Assembly: GCA_016235025.1 (NCBI GenBank)
Contig: JACRMV010000001.1
Coordinates: forward strand, 62,001-126,000
Source: Rhodocyclales bacterium
GTDB lineage: Bacteria > Pseudomonadota > Gammaproteobacteria > Burkholderiales > Rhodocyclaceae
Direction: 5' to 3'
DNA length: 64,000 nucleotides
A model generated the notes under the pieces. It saw nothing but the letters and a program-made list of their open reading frames with translations. It was not told the DNA's origin and searched no databases. Shown here in pieces: positions 45,754-55,338 of the stretch (position 1 is the first letter of the stretch; each line of letters begins with the position of its first letter). Both the position numbers and the translations under genes were made by a program.

Positions 45754-45790
45754 AAAAAGCCGCTCCGACGCAGGTTGGAGCGGCTTTTTT
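45754..45790 (+). terminator. Rho-independent terminator after sucCD
   Basis: AAAAAGCCGCTCC-gacgcaggtt-GGAGCGGCTTTTTT: 13-bp perfect stem ending in a T run. Confidence 0.88.
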
Positions 45791-45997
45791 CGTTTGACTG
45801 GACGTCATTGGCCAGTCAATTTTCACCGAATGCCGTGAAAGTGATTGACGGAGTTGATGCCGGACTGTAAGAATTGCGCCCATCGCCTTGTTTTGTAGCA
45901 GGCTCTTTGGCCGGCGACGTCGTTTTCCTTCCTCTGTTGCCTTGTTTTTCTGTGTCAGGGCAATGCCTGATCTGTTCGGTAAGTTTGCGGGAAATTG

Positions 45998-46822
45998 ATG
46001 ATGGAATTAACTTCAGCGCTGGAAATTGTTACCCGGACCGACCCGGGCATGGTGCGTTCCAACAATGAAGACTCCGTCATGGCCAATGCCGCCTGCGGAC
46101 TGGTTGTTCTGGCGGATGGCATGGGGGGGTACAACGCCGGCGAGGTGGCAAGCGGCATGGCAACGGCATTGCTCGGCACGGCGCTGGAGAAGGCGCTGAC
46201 CGCACCGGACGGGAAAGGAATGGGCGCCTCAAACCGGCCCTGGCTACACGCCCTGCTGGAGCGTGAGATTGCGCAAGCCAATGGCGCTATTTATCGGGCC
46301 GCACAGAGTCAGGCGCAGTATGCCGGGATGGGCACCACGCTGGTGATTGGCGCATTCCACGATAATCGGTTGACGGTGGCCCATATCGGCGACTCGCGTC
46401 TGTACCGTTTGCGCGGCGATGATTTCCAGCCGATCACGCGCGACCACTCGCTGCTCCAGGAGCAGATTGACAGCGGCCTGCTGACGCGCGAACAGGCGCG
46501 GCATTCGCAGAACAAGAATCTGGTCACCCGCGCGGTTGGCATCGATCCTGAGGTGCAAGCCGAGATACATGACTACGAGGTGTTGCCGGGAGATATCTAT
46601 CTGTTTTGTTCGGATGGCCTGAACGACATGGTTGCAGATGATGAAATCGCCATGACCCTGAGGTTGCTGGCAGCGAATCTCGATCTGTGTGCCACGCAGT
46701 TGATACAAATGGCGAACGATAATGGCGGTCGCGACAATGTTTCCGTGGCGTTGGTCAAAGTCAAAAGCGGGTATCAGGAAGCGCATGGCTGGTGGCAGCG
46801 GTTTCTGGCGTGGTTCAAATGA
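45998..46822 (+). CDS. PP2C-family serine/threonine phosphatase
   Basis: RTDPGMVRSNNEDSVM, LADGMGGYNAGEVAS, AHIGDSRLYRLRG, DNGGRDNVSVALV. Confidence 0.93.
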   Translation: MMELTSALEIVTRTDPGMVRSNNEDSVMANAACGLVVLADGMGGYNAGEVASGMATALLGTALEKALTAPDGKGMGASNRPWLHALLEREIAQANGAIYRAAQSQAQYAGMGTTLVIGAFHDNRLTVAHIGDSRLYRLRGDDFQPITRDHSLLQEQIDSGLLTREQARHSQNKNLVTRAVGIDPEVQAEIHDYEVLPGDIYLFCSDGLNDMVADDEIAMTLRLLAANLDLCATQLIQMANDNGGRDNVSVALVKVKSGYQEAHGWWQRFLAWFK

Positions 46823-46856
46823 TCCAGCGTAGTGATTTGTCCTGAAGGAAGAAAAA

Positions 46857-47624
46857 ATGGCCAAGCTCATACTCAGTATTGAAGGTATGGTTCTCAAGGA
46901 AATTCCCCTGACGAAGGAACGCATCACGATCGGCCGCAAGCCGACTAATGATGTTCAGATTGACAATCTGGCCATTTCCGGCGAGCACGCCGTGATCATC
47001 TCCATTCTTAACGATGCGTTTCTTGAGGACCTGCACAGCACCAACGGCACCTTCGTCAATGGCCAGCCGGTCAGCAAGCACTTTCTGCAGAATGGCGACA
47101 ACATAGAGCTTGGAAAATATTGCCTGAAATACCTGAGCGAGGCGGTGCAACCCGCTGGCGGGCAGGATTTTGAGAAAACCATGATCCTGCGGCCGGGAAT
47201 GCTGGCGCCGCCAGCCCCTGTGGAGCCGTCCTCCGGGACGGCGATGCCCGTGCCGGGCACAACGCCCATGCCCCCGGCGCCGGCTCGCCCCGTTGCTGTT
47301 GCGGGCCCGATTGCAATTCCTCCGGCGGCAACTCCTCCGGTAAGCGCTCCTGCCGTGTTGCCCTTGGGCGTCATCCAGATACTTTCGGGGGCGAATGCAG
47401 GCAAGCAGCTCGAGTTGACCAAGACGCTGACTACCCTGGGCAAGCCTGGCGTGCTGGTGGTGGCGATTGCGCGTCGTCCCCGCGGGTATTTCATCACGTA
47501 TGTCGAAGGCAGCAGTTTCCCTGCGGTCAATGGGAAGTCGATCGGTACTGCGGCGTATCCCTTGAGCGATCACGATGTAATTGAACTGACAGGAACCCGG
47601 ATGGAGTTTTTTCTGAGAGCCTGA
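46857..47624 (+). CDS. FHA-domain protein
   Basis: TIGRKPTNDVQIDNLAISGEHAVI...EDLHSTNGTFVNGQPV; Pro-rich linker; second FHA-like segment at C-terminus. Confidence 0.88.
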   Translation: MAKLILSIEGMVLKEIPLTKERITIGRKPTNDVQIDNLAISGEHAVIISILNDAFLEDLHSTNGTFVNGQPVSKHFLQNGDNIELGKYCLKYLSEAVQPAGGQDFEKTMILRPGMLAPPAPVEPSSGTAMPVPGTTPMPPAPARPVAVAGPIAIPPAATPPVSAPAVLPLGVIQILSGANAGKQLELTKTLTTLGKPGVLVVAIARRPRGYFITYVEGSSFPAVNGKSIGTAAYPLSDHDVIELTGTRMEFFLRA

Positions 47625-47816
47625 GGTGTCGCGCCTGTCCGGGCGAGTCCGCGACCAACCGCTTTCTTCGGGTTAGCCATTGCGGAGCGCCGCGCAAGAC
47701 CACATAACAATGGGAATTTCGATGAAGCTGGATAAGTTGGACGCAGGCGCGGCCTTTGCTGAAGGCGTGCGGGTTGCTGATACAGTGCGCAATGCCAAAC
47801 CCATGGAGTCAGTCAG

Positions 47817-50195
47817 ATGAGCACCCCTCCGAATGCAACAGCCGAGCCGGCTGACGCCGATGTCAGCAGCCGCCTTGCTTTTTTCAAGCATCTCCAGACG
47901 GTCACCAACCATATTCATGCGACGTCGAACATCGATGAAATCATGCTGGAGTTATCGGAAGACATTTGCAGCTTGTTCAACGCGGATCGCCTGACGATCT
48001 ACGCCATCGGCGAGGACAAGGCGTCCATTGTGGCCAAGGTCAAGATCGGCCTCAATTCCTTCAAGGATCTGCGTCTGCCGATTTCCGACCAGAGTATCGC
48101 CGGACATGTTGCGCTGGCACGGAAGGTGGTCAATATCCACGATGTCTATGATGAAAGCGAACTCAAGTCGATCAATTCCTCGCTGCGTTTCCTGCAGGAG
48201 GTGGATAAGCGTACAGGCTACCGCACCATGCAGATGCTGGTGGCTCCGATTGTTGAAGCTGAAAAGTCAGAACTGCTGGGTGTCGTCCAGATTATCAACA
48301 ACAAGGCCGGGGTGCCGTTTGATGTCGTGGCAGAAGACGGCATCCGGGGTTTGTGCGAAACCCTGGCGATTGCTTTCGCCCAGCGCAGCAAGCCGACGCA
48401 TGCCGTCAGGACAAAATATGACTTTCTGATTGCCGATGCCGTGATGTCGGCGCAAGAACTGGAGTTGGCGCAGCGCACCGCGCGGCGCAAGAACCTCGAT
48501 CTCGAAGATGTCCTGGTCAATGAATTCCAGGTCAAACCGGCGGCGCTCGGTGCGGCCCTGTCGAAATTCTTTGCTGTTCCTTATGAAGCGTTCAAAAGCG
48601 ACCGGATCAAGCCGATCGACCTGCTGAAGAACCTGAAGCGGGATTACCTGCAACAAAACCAGTGGGCCCCCGTCGAGGAAAATTCCGAAGGCATTATTGT
48701 GGTTTGTCTGGATCCGGAGCAGATCAAAGGCTCGCGCATCGTCAACAACATCTTTCCCCGTGGCAAGATCAACTACCGCGTGACTTCCAACCGGGAATTC
48801 GTGCAAACGCTGGATCAATTGTTTGGCAGCAGCGGAGTTCCTGGCTTTACCGATGACAGCCTGGTTGGCGACTTGTTGTCGTCCCTTGACGAGGGTGAGG
48901 CCGAGGGGGAGGGCGCAGCAAGCGACGATGTTTCGGCAGCGGCAGACAATGAACTGGTCAAGCTGGTCAATAAAATCATCATTGATGCTTACCAGCAAGG
49001 CGCTTCGGATATCCATATCGAACCCGGACAGGGCAAGGATAAGGTAATGATCCGCTTCCGCAAGGACGGAACGCTGGTCAAGTACATTGAGGTCCCCTCC
49101 AGTTATCGCAGTGCGATGGTGGCGCGGATCAAGATCATGTGCGATCTTGACATTGCCGAGCGCCGCAAGCCGCAGGACGGCAAGATCAAGTTCAAGAAAT
49201 ACGGCCCGCTGGATATCGAATTGCGGGTTGCGACACTTCCCACGACGGGCGGTGTTGAAGATGTGGTGATGCGCATTCTCGCGGGCGGCGAACCGATCCC
49301 GCTGGATAAACTCGGCGTGTTGCCCACGAATCTGGCCAAGCTCAAGGCGACCATCGCCAAACCCTATGGCCTGTTCTTTGTTTGCGGCCCGACCGGATCT
49401 GGCAAGACCACCACGCTGCATTCAATACTGGGCTACCTGAATACCGTGGATACCAAAATCTGGACGGCAGAAGACCCGGTCGAAATTACGCAGAAAGGCC
49501 TGCGTCAGGTACAGGTCAATAAAAAAGTGATGGACTACGCCACCGTCATGAAGGCCTTCCTGCGCGCCGACCCGGACATCATCATGGTGGGCGAAATGCG
49601 TGACGCCGAAACCACCGGCATCGGCATCGAGGCTTCGCTCACCGGTCATCTGGTATTTGCCACGTTGCACACCAATAGCGCGCCCGAATCGGTCACCCGG
49701 CTGCTCGACATGGGCATGGATCCGTTCAACTTTTCCGATGCCCTGCTCGGCATCCTGGCCCAGCGGCTGGCCAAGCGCCTGTGCAAGTGCAAGGAGGAAT
49801 ACGTTCCCGATGCCGACGAAGTCAAGCTGTTCATGACCGAATACTGTACCGAGCTGATGAACACCGAGGCCTTCAAGACCGATTTCCAGGCGGCTTACGA
49901 CGCGACACTGGCACGCCTGGTCAAGGATTATGGCAAGAACGGGCATCTGGTCTTCTATCGCGCCAAGGGATGCGATGTCTGCGGCGGCAGCGGCTACAAA
50001 GGGCGCGCGGGCTTGCATGAACTGATGGTAGGCACCGAGCCATTGAAGAAGCTGATTCAGGAACATGCGCGTGTTACCCAGTTATTCTCCCAGGCGCTTG
50101 ATGACGGCATGTTGACACTCAAAATGGATGGACTGGAAAAGGCCCTGCAGGGTGTAACGGACGTCAAGCAGGTGCGCGCAGTCTGTATCAAGTAA
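47817..50195 (+). CDS. GAF domain-GspE/PulE family ATPase (PilB-like)
   Basis: N-terminal GAF (~residues 22-190), T2SSE N-domain, ATPase: CGPTGSGKTTTLHS, TAEDPVEITQKGLRQVQVN, LRADPDIIMVGEMRDAETT, CDVCGGSGYKGR. Confidence 0.93.
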   Translation: MSTPPNATAEPADADVSSRLAFFKHLQTVTNHIHATSNIDEIMLELSEDICSLFNADRLTIYAIGEDKASIVAKVKIGLNSFKDLRLPISDQSIAGHVALARKVVNIHDVYDESELKSINSSLRFLQEVDKRTGYRTMQMLVAPIVEAEKSELLGVVQIINNKAGVPFDVVAEDGIRGLCETLAIAFAQRSKPTHAVRTKYDFLIADAVMSAQELELAQRTARRKNLDLEDVLVNEFQVKPAALGAALSKFFAVPYEAFKSDRIKPIDLLKNLKRDYLQQNQWAPVEENSEGIIVVCLDPEQIKGSRIVNNIFPRGKINYRVTSNREFVQTLDQLFGSSGVPGFTDDSLVGDLLSSLDEGEAEGEGAASDDVSAAADNELVKLVNKIIIDAYQQGASDIHIEPGQGKDKVMIRFRKDGTLVKYIEVPSSYRSAMVARIKIMCDLDIAERRKPQDGKIKFKKYGPLDIELRVATLPTTGGVEDVVMRILAGGEPIPLDKLGVLPTNLAKLKATIAKPYGLFFVCGPTGSGKTTTLHSILGYLNTVDTKIWTAEDPVEITQKGLRQVQVNKKVMDYATVMKAFLRADPDIIMVGEMRDAETTGIGIEASLTGHLVFATLHTNSAPESVTRLLDMGMDPFNFSDALLGILAQRLAKRLCKCKEEYVPDADEVKLFMTEYCTELMNTEAFKTDFQAAYDATLARLVKDYGKNGHLVFYRAKGCDVCGGSGYKGRAGLHELMVGTEPLKKLIQEHARVTQLFSQALDDGMLTLKMDGLEKALQGVTDVKQVRAVCIK

Positions 50196-50205
50196 GGAGA
50201 GGACG

Positions 50206-51828
50206 ATGGACAGCACGGAAGAACTTTTTCGTCGCCTGGAGCAGCTCAATGCCGTCGGCGCCGCGCTGTCGAAAGAGCGCGATATCAACCGGCTGCTGGA
50301 AGCCGTTCTGGTCGCGGCGAAAACCATCACCCATGCCGATGGCGGCACGCTGTACCGCATGACCGACGATCGTTCGGCGCTGCGCTTCGAGATACTGCGC
50401 ACCGATTCGCTGCACATCGCGCTGGGCGGCACCACCGGCAATACCATTCATTTCCCCGATCTTTCGCTGGTTGATGATCAGGGAAAGCCCAATGACTCCA
50501 TGGTCGCGGTCTATGCTGCGATCCACGACCAGACCGTCAATATTGCCGATGCCTATACGGCGGCCGGGTTCGATTTCTCCGGGACGCGCGAGTTCGACGA
50601 GCGCACCGGTTACCGTTCGCAGTCCTTCCTCACCGTGCCGATGAAAAACCACGAGGGCGAGATCATCGGCGTGCTGCAACTCATCAATGCCCTGGAGCCG
50701 GGAGCGGGTCGTGTCGTTGCCTTTTCCGCCGCCGATCAGCGGCTGACCGAATCGCTGGCCTCCCAGGCTGCGATTGCCCTGACCAATCGCCTGCTGATCG
50801 ACCAGCTGGAAAAATTGTTTGAGTCCTTCATCAACCTGATCAACCTGGCGATCGACGAAAAATCCCCCTACACCGGCGGCCATTGCCAGCGCGTGCCGGC
50901 GCTGACCATGATGCTGGCCGAAGCCGTGGACGCGACCACGGAAGGCCCGCTCGCGGCATTTTGCATGGATGACCATGACCGCTATGAGCTGAAGATCGCC
51001 GGCCTGCTGCATGATTGCGGCAAGGTCACCACGCCGGTGCACGTCGTCGACAAGGCGACCAAGCTGCAAACCATTTTTGACCGCATCCATCTGATCGACA
51101 CGCGCTTCGAGGTGCTGAAGCGTGACGCCGAAATCGCCGCCTTGCGCCAGCAGCTCGCCTTGCGCGAGAAAAAGCAGGGGCCGGCCGAAAGCGCCATCCA
51201 GCAGGCGCTTGCGGAGCAACTGCGGGCGTTCGATGCCGACCGCGAATTCCTGCGCCGCGCCAACATTGGCAGCGAGTCGATGCAGGAAGCCGACCAGCAG
51301 CGCGTGCGGGCCATCGGTGACGAGTACCGCTGGCGCAATGTCGACGGTGTCACGGCGGCATTTCTCAGCGCCGACGAAATCGAGAATCTCACCATCCGCG
51401 CCGGCACCCTGACGCAAAAAGAGCGCGAAATCATCAATTACCACATCGTCGCCACGATCAAGATGCTGGAGCAACTGCCCTGGCCGAGGCATCTGAAGAA
51501 CGTGCCTGAATATGCCGGTGGCCACCACGAGCGGATGGATGGCAAGGGCTATCCGAGGGGTCTCACGCGCGAGCAGATGTCCATCCAGGCGCGCACCATG
51601 GGTATTGCGGACATTTTCGAGGCGCTGACTGCCCGCGACCGGCCCTACAAGCAGGGCATGAAGCTCTCGCAGGCGCTGAAGATTCTTGCCAATTTCAAGC
51701 AGAACGGCCACATCGATCCGGACCTGTTCGATGTCTTCATCAAGCAGAAAGTCTATCGACGCTATGCGGAACAGTTTCTCGATCCGGCGCAGATTGATAC
51801 AGTAGATGAAACAACACTACTGACTTAA
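50206..51828 (+). CDS. GAF-HD-GYP domain protein, putative cyclic-di-GMP phosphodiesterase
   Basis: N-terminal GAF; LLHDCGKVTTPVH, GGHHERMDGKGYPRGL, ARTMGIADIFEALTARDRPYK. Confidence 0.88.
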   Translation: MDSTEELFRRLEQLNAVGAALSKERDINRLLEAVLVAAKTITHADGGTLYRMTDDRSALRFEILRTDSLHIALGGTTGNTIHFPDLSLVDDQGKPNDSMVAVYAAIHDQTVNIADAYTAAGFDFSGTREFDERTGYRSQSFLTVPMKNHEGEIIGVLQLINALEPGAGRVVAFSAADQRLTESLASQAAIALTNRLLIDQLEKLFESFINLINLAIDEKSPYTGGHCQRVPALTMMLAEAVDATTEGPLAAFCMDDHDRYELKIAGLLHDCGKVTTPVHVVDKATKLQTIFDRIHLIDTRFEVLKRDAEIAALRQQLALREKKQGPAESAIQQALAEQLRAFDADREFLRRANIGSESMQEADQQRVRAIGDEYRWRNVDGVTAAFLSADEIENLTIRAGTLTQKEREIINYHIVATIKMLEQLPWPRHLKNVPEYAGGHHERMDGKGYPRGLTREQMSIQARTMGIADIFEALTARDRPYKQGMKLSQALKILANFKQNGHIDPDLFDVFIKQKVYRRYAEQFLDPAQIDTVDETTLLT

Positions 51829-51920
51829 ATGCGCCGAAAAGTGACGCTTTTTGTCAGTCTATGCGCTAAAGTTTGAGTGTAAGTTGCCGAATATAGGTGT
51901 GGTATCTGTTTTCCATATCT

Positions 51921-51936
51921 TGGCATGACATGTGCT
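51921..51936 (+). promoter_or_regulatory. Putative sigma-54 (RpoN) promoter of the short pilin gene
   Basis: TGGCATGACATGTGCT: TGGCAY at -24 and TGC at -12 with 10 nt between GG and GC; 54 bp before the pilin ATG. Confidence 0.6.
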
Positions 51937-51989
51937 TTATCAAAACCAGCGACGCTTGTCGCGCTTCATCTTTGCAAAGGAGAGCTTTT

Positions 51990-52169
51990 ATGAACAAACT
52001 GCAAAAAGGTTTCACCCTGATCGAGCTGATGATCGTCGTGGCGATCATCGGCATCCTGGCCGCGATTGCGATTCCGCAGTTCACCGAATACACCAAGAAG
52101 GGCGAGAACAAGGCCGCGCAGTCTGATGCCAAGAACGTTCTGACTTCTGGTCTGGCTAACGCTAACTAA
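51990..52169 (+). CDS. Short type IV prepilin (59 aa, predicted mature ~52 aa)
   Basis: [62 protein letters not shown]-like AAAGGAGA upstream. Confidence 0.92.
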   Translation: MNKLQKGFTLIELMIVVAIIGILAAIAIPQFTEYTKKGENKAAQSDAKNVLTSGLANAN

Positions 52170-52185
52170 TTCAAAGGACATTCAA

Positions 52186-52641
52186 ATGAAAAAGATACTT
52201 GTAATTGGTTTGATCTCCAGCCTCTTCTCGGCAGGTGCGTTTGCTGCGGCTTGCACTGCGACAGCTACTACTTCTCCCGGTGGTGCACAAGCTGCAGGGG
52301 CGGCTACCGGTGGAACGGCTGGTGTTGAGCAGTGTGTTTGTGATGGTGGTACAGTAGTGAAAAGTACAGTTAATGGCGGTAAAGGTACTACAGCAACGTC
52401 GCCAATTTTTCTTCAAACAGGATTTGATGTTCAGTGTTCTGCAAACACGATAGTAAGCTACAACGAAGTTTCTGCTACGGGGTTTGCGGTGGGTTCTGGT
52501 TCCAAGAAAGGTAACCAGTCGTTTAAAGGCTCTAGTGCTGGTGGCGGGGTTGTCAAGCATGCTGATTGTGCTGCTAGCGGCTGTATTGCGACAAATGTTA
52601 CTGCTGCTACTGCTCAAGCGGCACTTGACTCTAGTTCGTGA
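52186..52641 (+). CDS. Secreted small Cys-containing protein, putative short-pilin partner
   Basis: Signal peptide MKKILVIGLISSLFSAGAFAA, six Cys in the mature region, 16 bp after the pilin stop and before the terminator. Confidence 0.7.
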   Translation: MKKILVIGLISSLFSAGAFAAACTATATTSPGGAQAAGAATGGTAGVEQCVCDGGTVVKSTVNGGKGTTATSPIFLQTGFDVQCSANTIVSYNEVSATGFAVGSGSKKGNQSFKGSSAGGGVVKHADCAASGCIATNVTAATAQAALDSSS

Positions 52642-52660
52642 TCAAAGTTGTTTCATGCTA

Positions 52661-52692
52661 AAAGAGCGCACCCTTTGGTGCGCTCTTTTTTC
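52661..52692 (+). terminator. Rho-independent terminator after pilin/partner genes
   Basis: AAAGAGCGCACC-CTTT-GGTGCGCTCTTT followed by TTCTT; 12-bp perfect stem. Confidence 0.9.
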
Positions 52693-52705
52693 TTAAGGCG
52701 ATGCC

Positions 52706-53506
52706 ATGTGGCAATTCATGCTTTCCGCCGGACGTGCCGGGCTGCGTAGCCGGAGTATTCAGTCCATCCTGATACTCGGTGCCTTGCTGGTGGGCATTGC
52801 GTATCTTTCCGCCTCGTTTTCTCCGCGCCAGCCGCAGACAGTGGCGCTGGATGTGGGTATATCCGGCTTGCGTATCACGCTGGTTTTATTTGCCCTGTTT
52901 TGGGTGCAAGAGCTGGTCGCGCGTGAAATCGAGCGGCGCACGGTGCTGTTTTCACTTACCTATCCGGTAGCGCGCGGCCGCTATATTATTGGGCGCTATC
53001 TGGGTGTGCTGGGGCTACTGGCCCTGGCGGCTTTGTTGCTGGGGCTGTTGCTCTGGGCGGTGGTGCTCAGTTTGGGCAAGGGTTATGCGCAGGGTTTCTC
53101 GGTGGTTCTCGGCTCCGCCTACTGGAGTACGGTGGCGGGTTTATGGGTTGATGCGGCGGTGGTTGCGGCCTTTGCGCTGTGGGTTTCCACGTTCTCTACT
53201 GTGCCGATGTTGCCTTTGGCGCTGGGCCTGGCTTTTGCCGTTGGCGGCAAGAGTCTGGGTGCGGTGGCCGAATATCTGGCCAGGGGGGCGGATGGTGACC
53301 CGGCACTGATGCGCTTTGCGCCGATCATCGATGCGATTCAGTGGGTGCTGCCTGATTTATCGCGGCTGGATTTTCGGGCATGGCCGATGTATGACTTGGC
53401 ACCGGCGAGCCAGGCGGTCGGACTAGGTTTGATTATGGCGGTGAGCTATGCGGCGCTGCTGATCACCTTGGCGGTGATGACCTTCACCCGCCGGGATTTT
53501 GAGTAG
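52706..53506 (+). CDS. ABC-2-type permease-like membrane protein
   Basis: Multi-TM, VQELVAREIERRTVLFSLTYPVARGRYIIGRYLGV typical of ABC-2 permeases; ATPase encoded two genes downstream. Confidence 0.75.
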   Translation: MWQFMLSAGRAGLRSRSIQSILILGALLVGIAYLSASFSPRQPQTVALDVGISGLRITLVLFALFWVQELVAREIERRTVLFSLTYPVARGRYIIGRYLGVLGLLALAALLLGLLLWAVVLSLGKGYAQGFSVVLGSAYWSTVAGLWVDAAVVAAFALWVSTFSTVPMLPLALGLAFAVGGKSLGAVAEYLARGADGDPALMRFAPIIDAIQWVLPDLSRLDFRAWPMYDLAPASQAVGLGLIMAVSYAALLITLAVMTFTRRDFE

Positions 53507-53513
53507 CCAGCGC

Positions 53514-53540
53514 GAAAAGTCGGCGCTGGTGAGACGGTGA
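53514..53540 (+). repeat. Dispersed repeat copy at an intergenic junction in the ABC cluster
   Basis: GAAAAGTCGGCGCTGGTGAGACGGTGA. Confidence 0.85.
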
Positions 53541-53560
53541 CCACAGTGAGTCTCGTGCTT

Positions 53561-54394
53561 ATGTTTCGCCAACGGTGGTTTGCGCCACTGCTTGTTGTGC
53601 TTCTGGCGATAACATTTATCGCCACCACGCAGCGGCTCAAGCCCTTGCCACGGCAAACAGTGGCAGTGGAAATGCAAGTTGCCTTGCCGTTATTCGTGCA
53701 AGTGTTCATGGCCATGGGTGACCGTTATCTCGCCGCCAATATCGCCGCCATTCGCGCGCTGGTCGTCGCCACCGAAAAAATGAAGCCGGAGGACTACGCA
53801 ATCCTCGCCAAAGTACAGGAGGATGTTTCATGGCTCAATCCGGCGCATGAAGACAACTACTACATCGCCTTCGCGATTCTGTCCCAGTACGGCGCACTCG
53901 ATGTGGTGCAAAACATTCTGGCCCGCGCCAGTCGCGCCCGGTTCTTCGATTACCAGCCCGCGTTCTTTTATGCGTTCAACCAGTGGTATTACAGACACGA
54001 TCCAGCAGGTGCCGCCGCCTGGCTGAGTGAGGCGGCAAAAAAGCTGCCCGATCCGGACCAGCAATTGACCATGCAAAACATGGCGGCACGCTGGATGGAT
54101 AAAGCCCGGGATACCGGGTTGGCGATTCGCGTGGTCGAGGCGCTGGCCAAAGAAGCGCGGCGTCCGGATTTTCGTAAGTACCTGGAAACGCGGGTGGTGC
54201 GCTTGCGGCAATTGCAACAGTTAAGGATCGCTGCCGCCGCCTATCGTGAACGGTTCGGCAAACCTGTGCCTGACCTGCAAGCCCTGGTCAATTCCGGCAT
54301 TCTCGTGGCGTTGCCGCAAGACCCCTTTGGTTTTGGTTTTGGTTTCGACGCACAGGGCGACATTGTTTTACGCACTTCTCCTCCCTCATCATGA
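53561..54394 (+). CDS. Hypothetical membrane-anchored protein of the ABC cluster
   Basis: Single N-terminal TM helix, TPR-like helical body; overlaps the downstream ATPase start. Alternative GTG start at 53537 inside a dispersed repeat. Confidence 0.6.
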   Translation: MFRQRWFAPLLVVLLAITFIATTQRLKPLPRQTVAVEMQVALPLFVQVFMAMGDRYLAANIAAIRALVVATEKMKPEDYAILAKVQEDVSWLNPAHEDNYYIAFAILSQYGALDVVQNILARASRARFFDYQPAFFYAFNQWYYRHDPAGAAAWLSEAAKKLPDPDQQLTMQNMAARWMDKARDTGLAIRVVEALAKEARRPDFRKYLETRVVRLRQLQQLRIAAAAYRERFGKPVPDLQALVNSGILVALPQDPFGFGFGFDAQGDIVLRTSPPSS

Positions 54395-55287
54395 CGAATG
54401 CCATAGAAATCCACGATCTACGCAAAACCTATCCGCGCCGCTGGGCCTCGCCGCCGTTCGAGGCGTTAAAAGGCGTCTCGCTCAGCGTGGCCGAAGGCGA
54501 GACCTTCGGCTTCATCGGCCCGAACGGTGCGGGCAAGAGCACGCTGATAAAAATCCTCACTGGTGTGATGCGGCCGACAGCAGGTAACGCGGCGCTTTTC
54601 GGCATCGACGTCACCGAAAGTGCGGCCCGTACCGGCCTCGGCTATGTGCCGGAGAACCCCAGCCTGCCGGATTATCTGACGCCGCTGGAAATTCTCGGCA
54701 TGGGGCTCGCCTTGCACAAACGGCAGGTGGCCGATCAACGTGCGCATGCGATGCAATGGCTCGAGCGTTTCGGCCTGGGCGAGGCGGCCAACAAAACCGT
54801 GCGCGGCTTTTCCAAAGGCATGGCCCAACGCACGGCGCTGGCGCATGCGCTGGCGGTGCAGCCGCGGCTGCTGATTCTCGACGAGCCGCTCTCCGGCCTC
54901 GATCCGATCGGGCGCCGCGAGGTGGTTGATATCCTGGCCGAATATCGGCAACAGGGCGGGACGATTTTTCTGACTTCGCATGTACTGCATGATGTCGAGC
55001 GCCTCGCCGATCGCTTCGGCCTGATCCACAAGGGCGAGCTGCGCGCCGTGCGCTCGCCGGCCGAGCTGGCGGGCGAGGACGACCGTGTGCTGGTGCGCAG
55101 CCAGGGTGCGGCAGCGGTCATCGACGGCATGCGGCCAGAGCCCGGCGGCCGCTGGGTGATCGAGGTCTCGCGTACGGATCTGTGGCCCATCCTGCAAACG
55201 CTGAAGGCTGCCGGGCATGACGTGATCGAGGTGAAGCCTACGCTGTCGCTGGAAACGGCGTTCATGCATGTGGTCAAAGGCGAGTGA
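54391..55287 (+). CDS. ABC transporter ATP-binding protein
   Basis: FIGPNGAGKSTLIKILTGVM, GFSKGMAQRTALAHALAVQPRLLILDEPLSGLDPIGRRE. Confidence 0.93.
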   Translation: MTNAIEIHDLRKTYPRRWASPPFEALKGVSLSVAEGETFGFIGPNGAGKSTLIKILTGVMRPTAGNAALFGIDVTESAARTGLGYVPENPSLPDYLTPLEILGMGLALHKRQVADQRAHAMQWLERFGLGEAANKTVRGFSKGMAQRTALAHALAVQPRLLILDEPLSGLDPIGRREVVDILAEYRQQGGTIFLTSHVLHDVERLADRFGLIHKGELRAVRSPAELAGEDDRVLVRSQGAAAVIDGMRPEPGGRWVIEVSRTDLWPILQTLKAAGHDVIEVKPTLSLETAFMHVVKGE

Positions 55288-55312
55288 GGCGCACGCTCCG
55301 CTGAGCGCGCCG

Positions 55313-55338
55313 GAAAAATCGGCGCTGGTGATGCGGCG
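55313..55338 (+). repeat. Dispersed repeat copy overlapping the likely start codon of the 55331 gene
   Basis: GAAAAATCGGCGCTGGTGATGCGGCG. Confidence 0.8.

Noticed and set aside
47673-47918. 81-aa minus-strand ORF and a 32-codon plus-strand ORF before the GAF-PulE gene
   Set aside because: No homology recognised; the first overlaps the GAF-PulE CDS start and the second lacks supporting evidence.
51826-51862. Possible terminator after the HD-GYP gene (gcgccgaaaagtgacgctttttgtc)
   Set aside because: Stem is short and imperfect; not convincing by eye.
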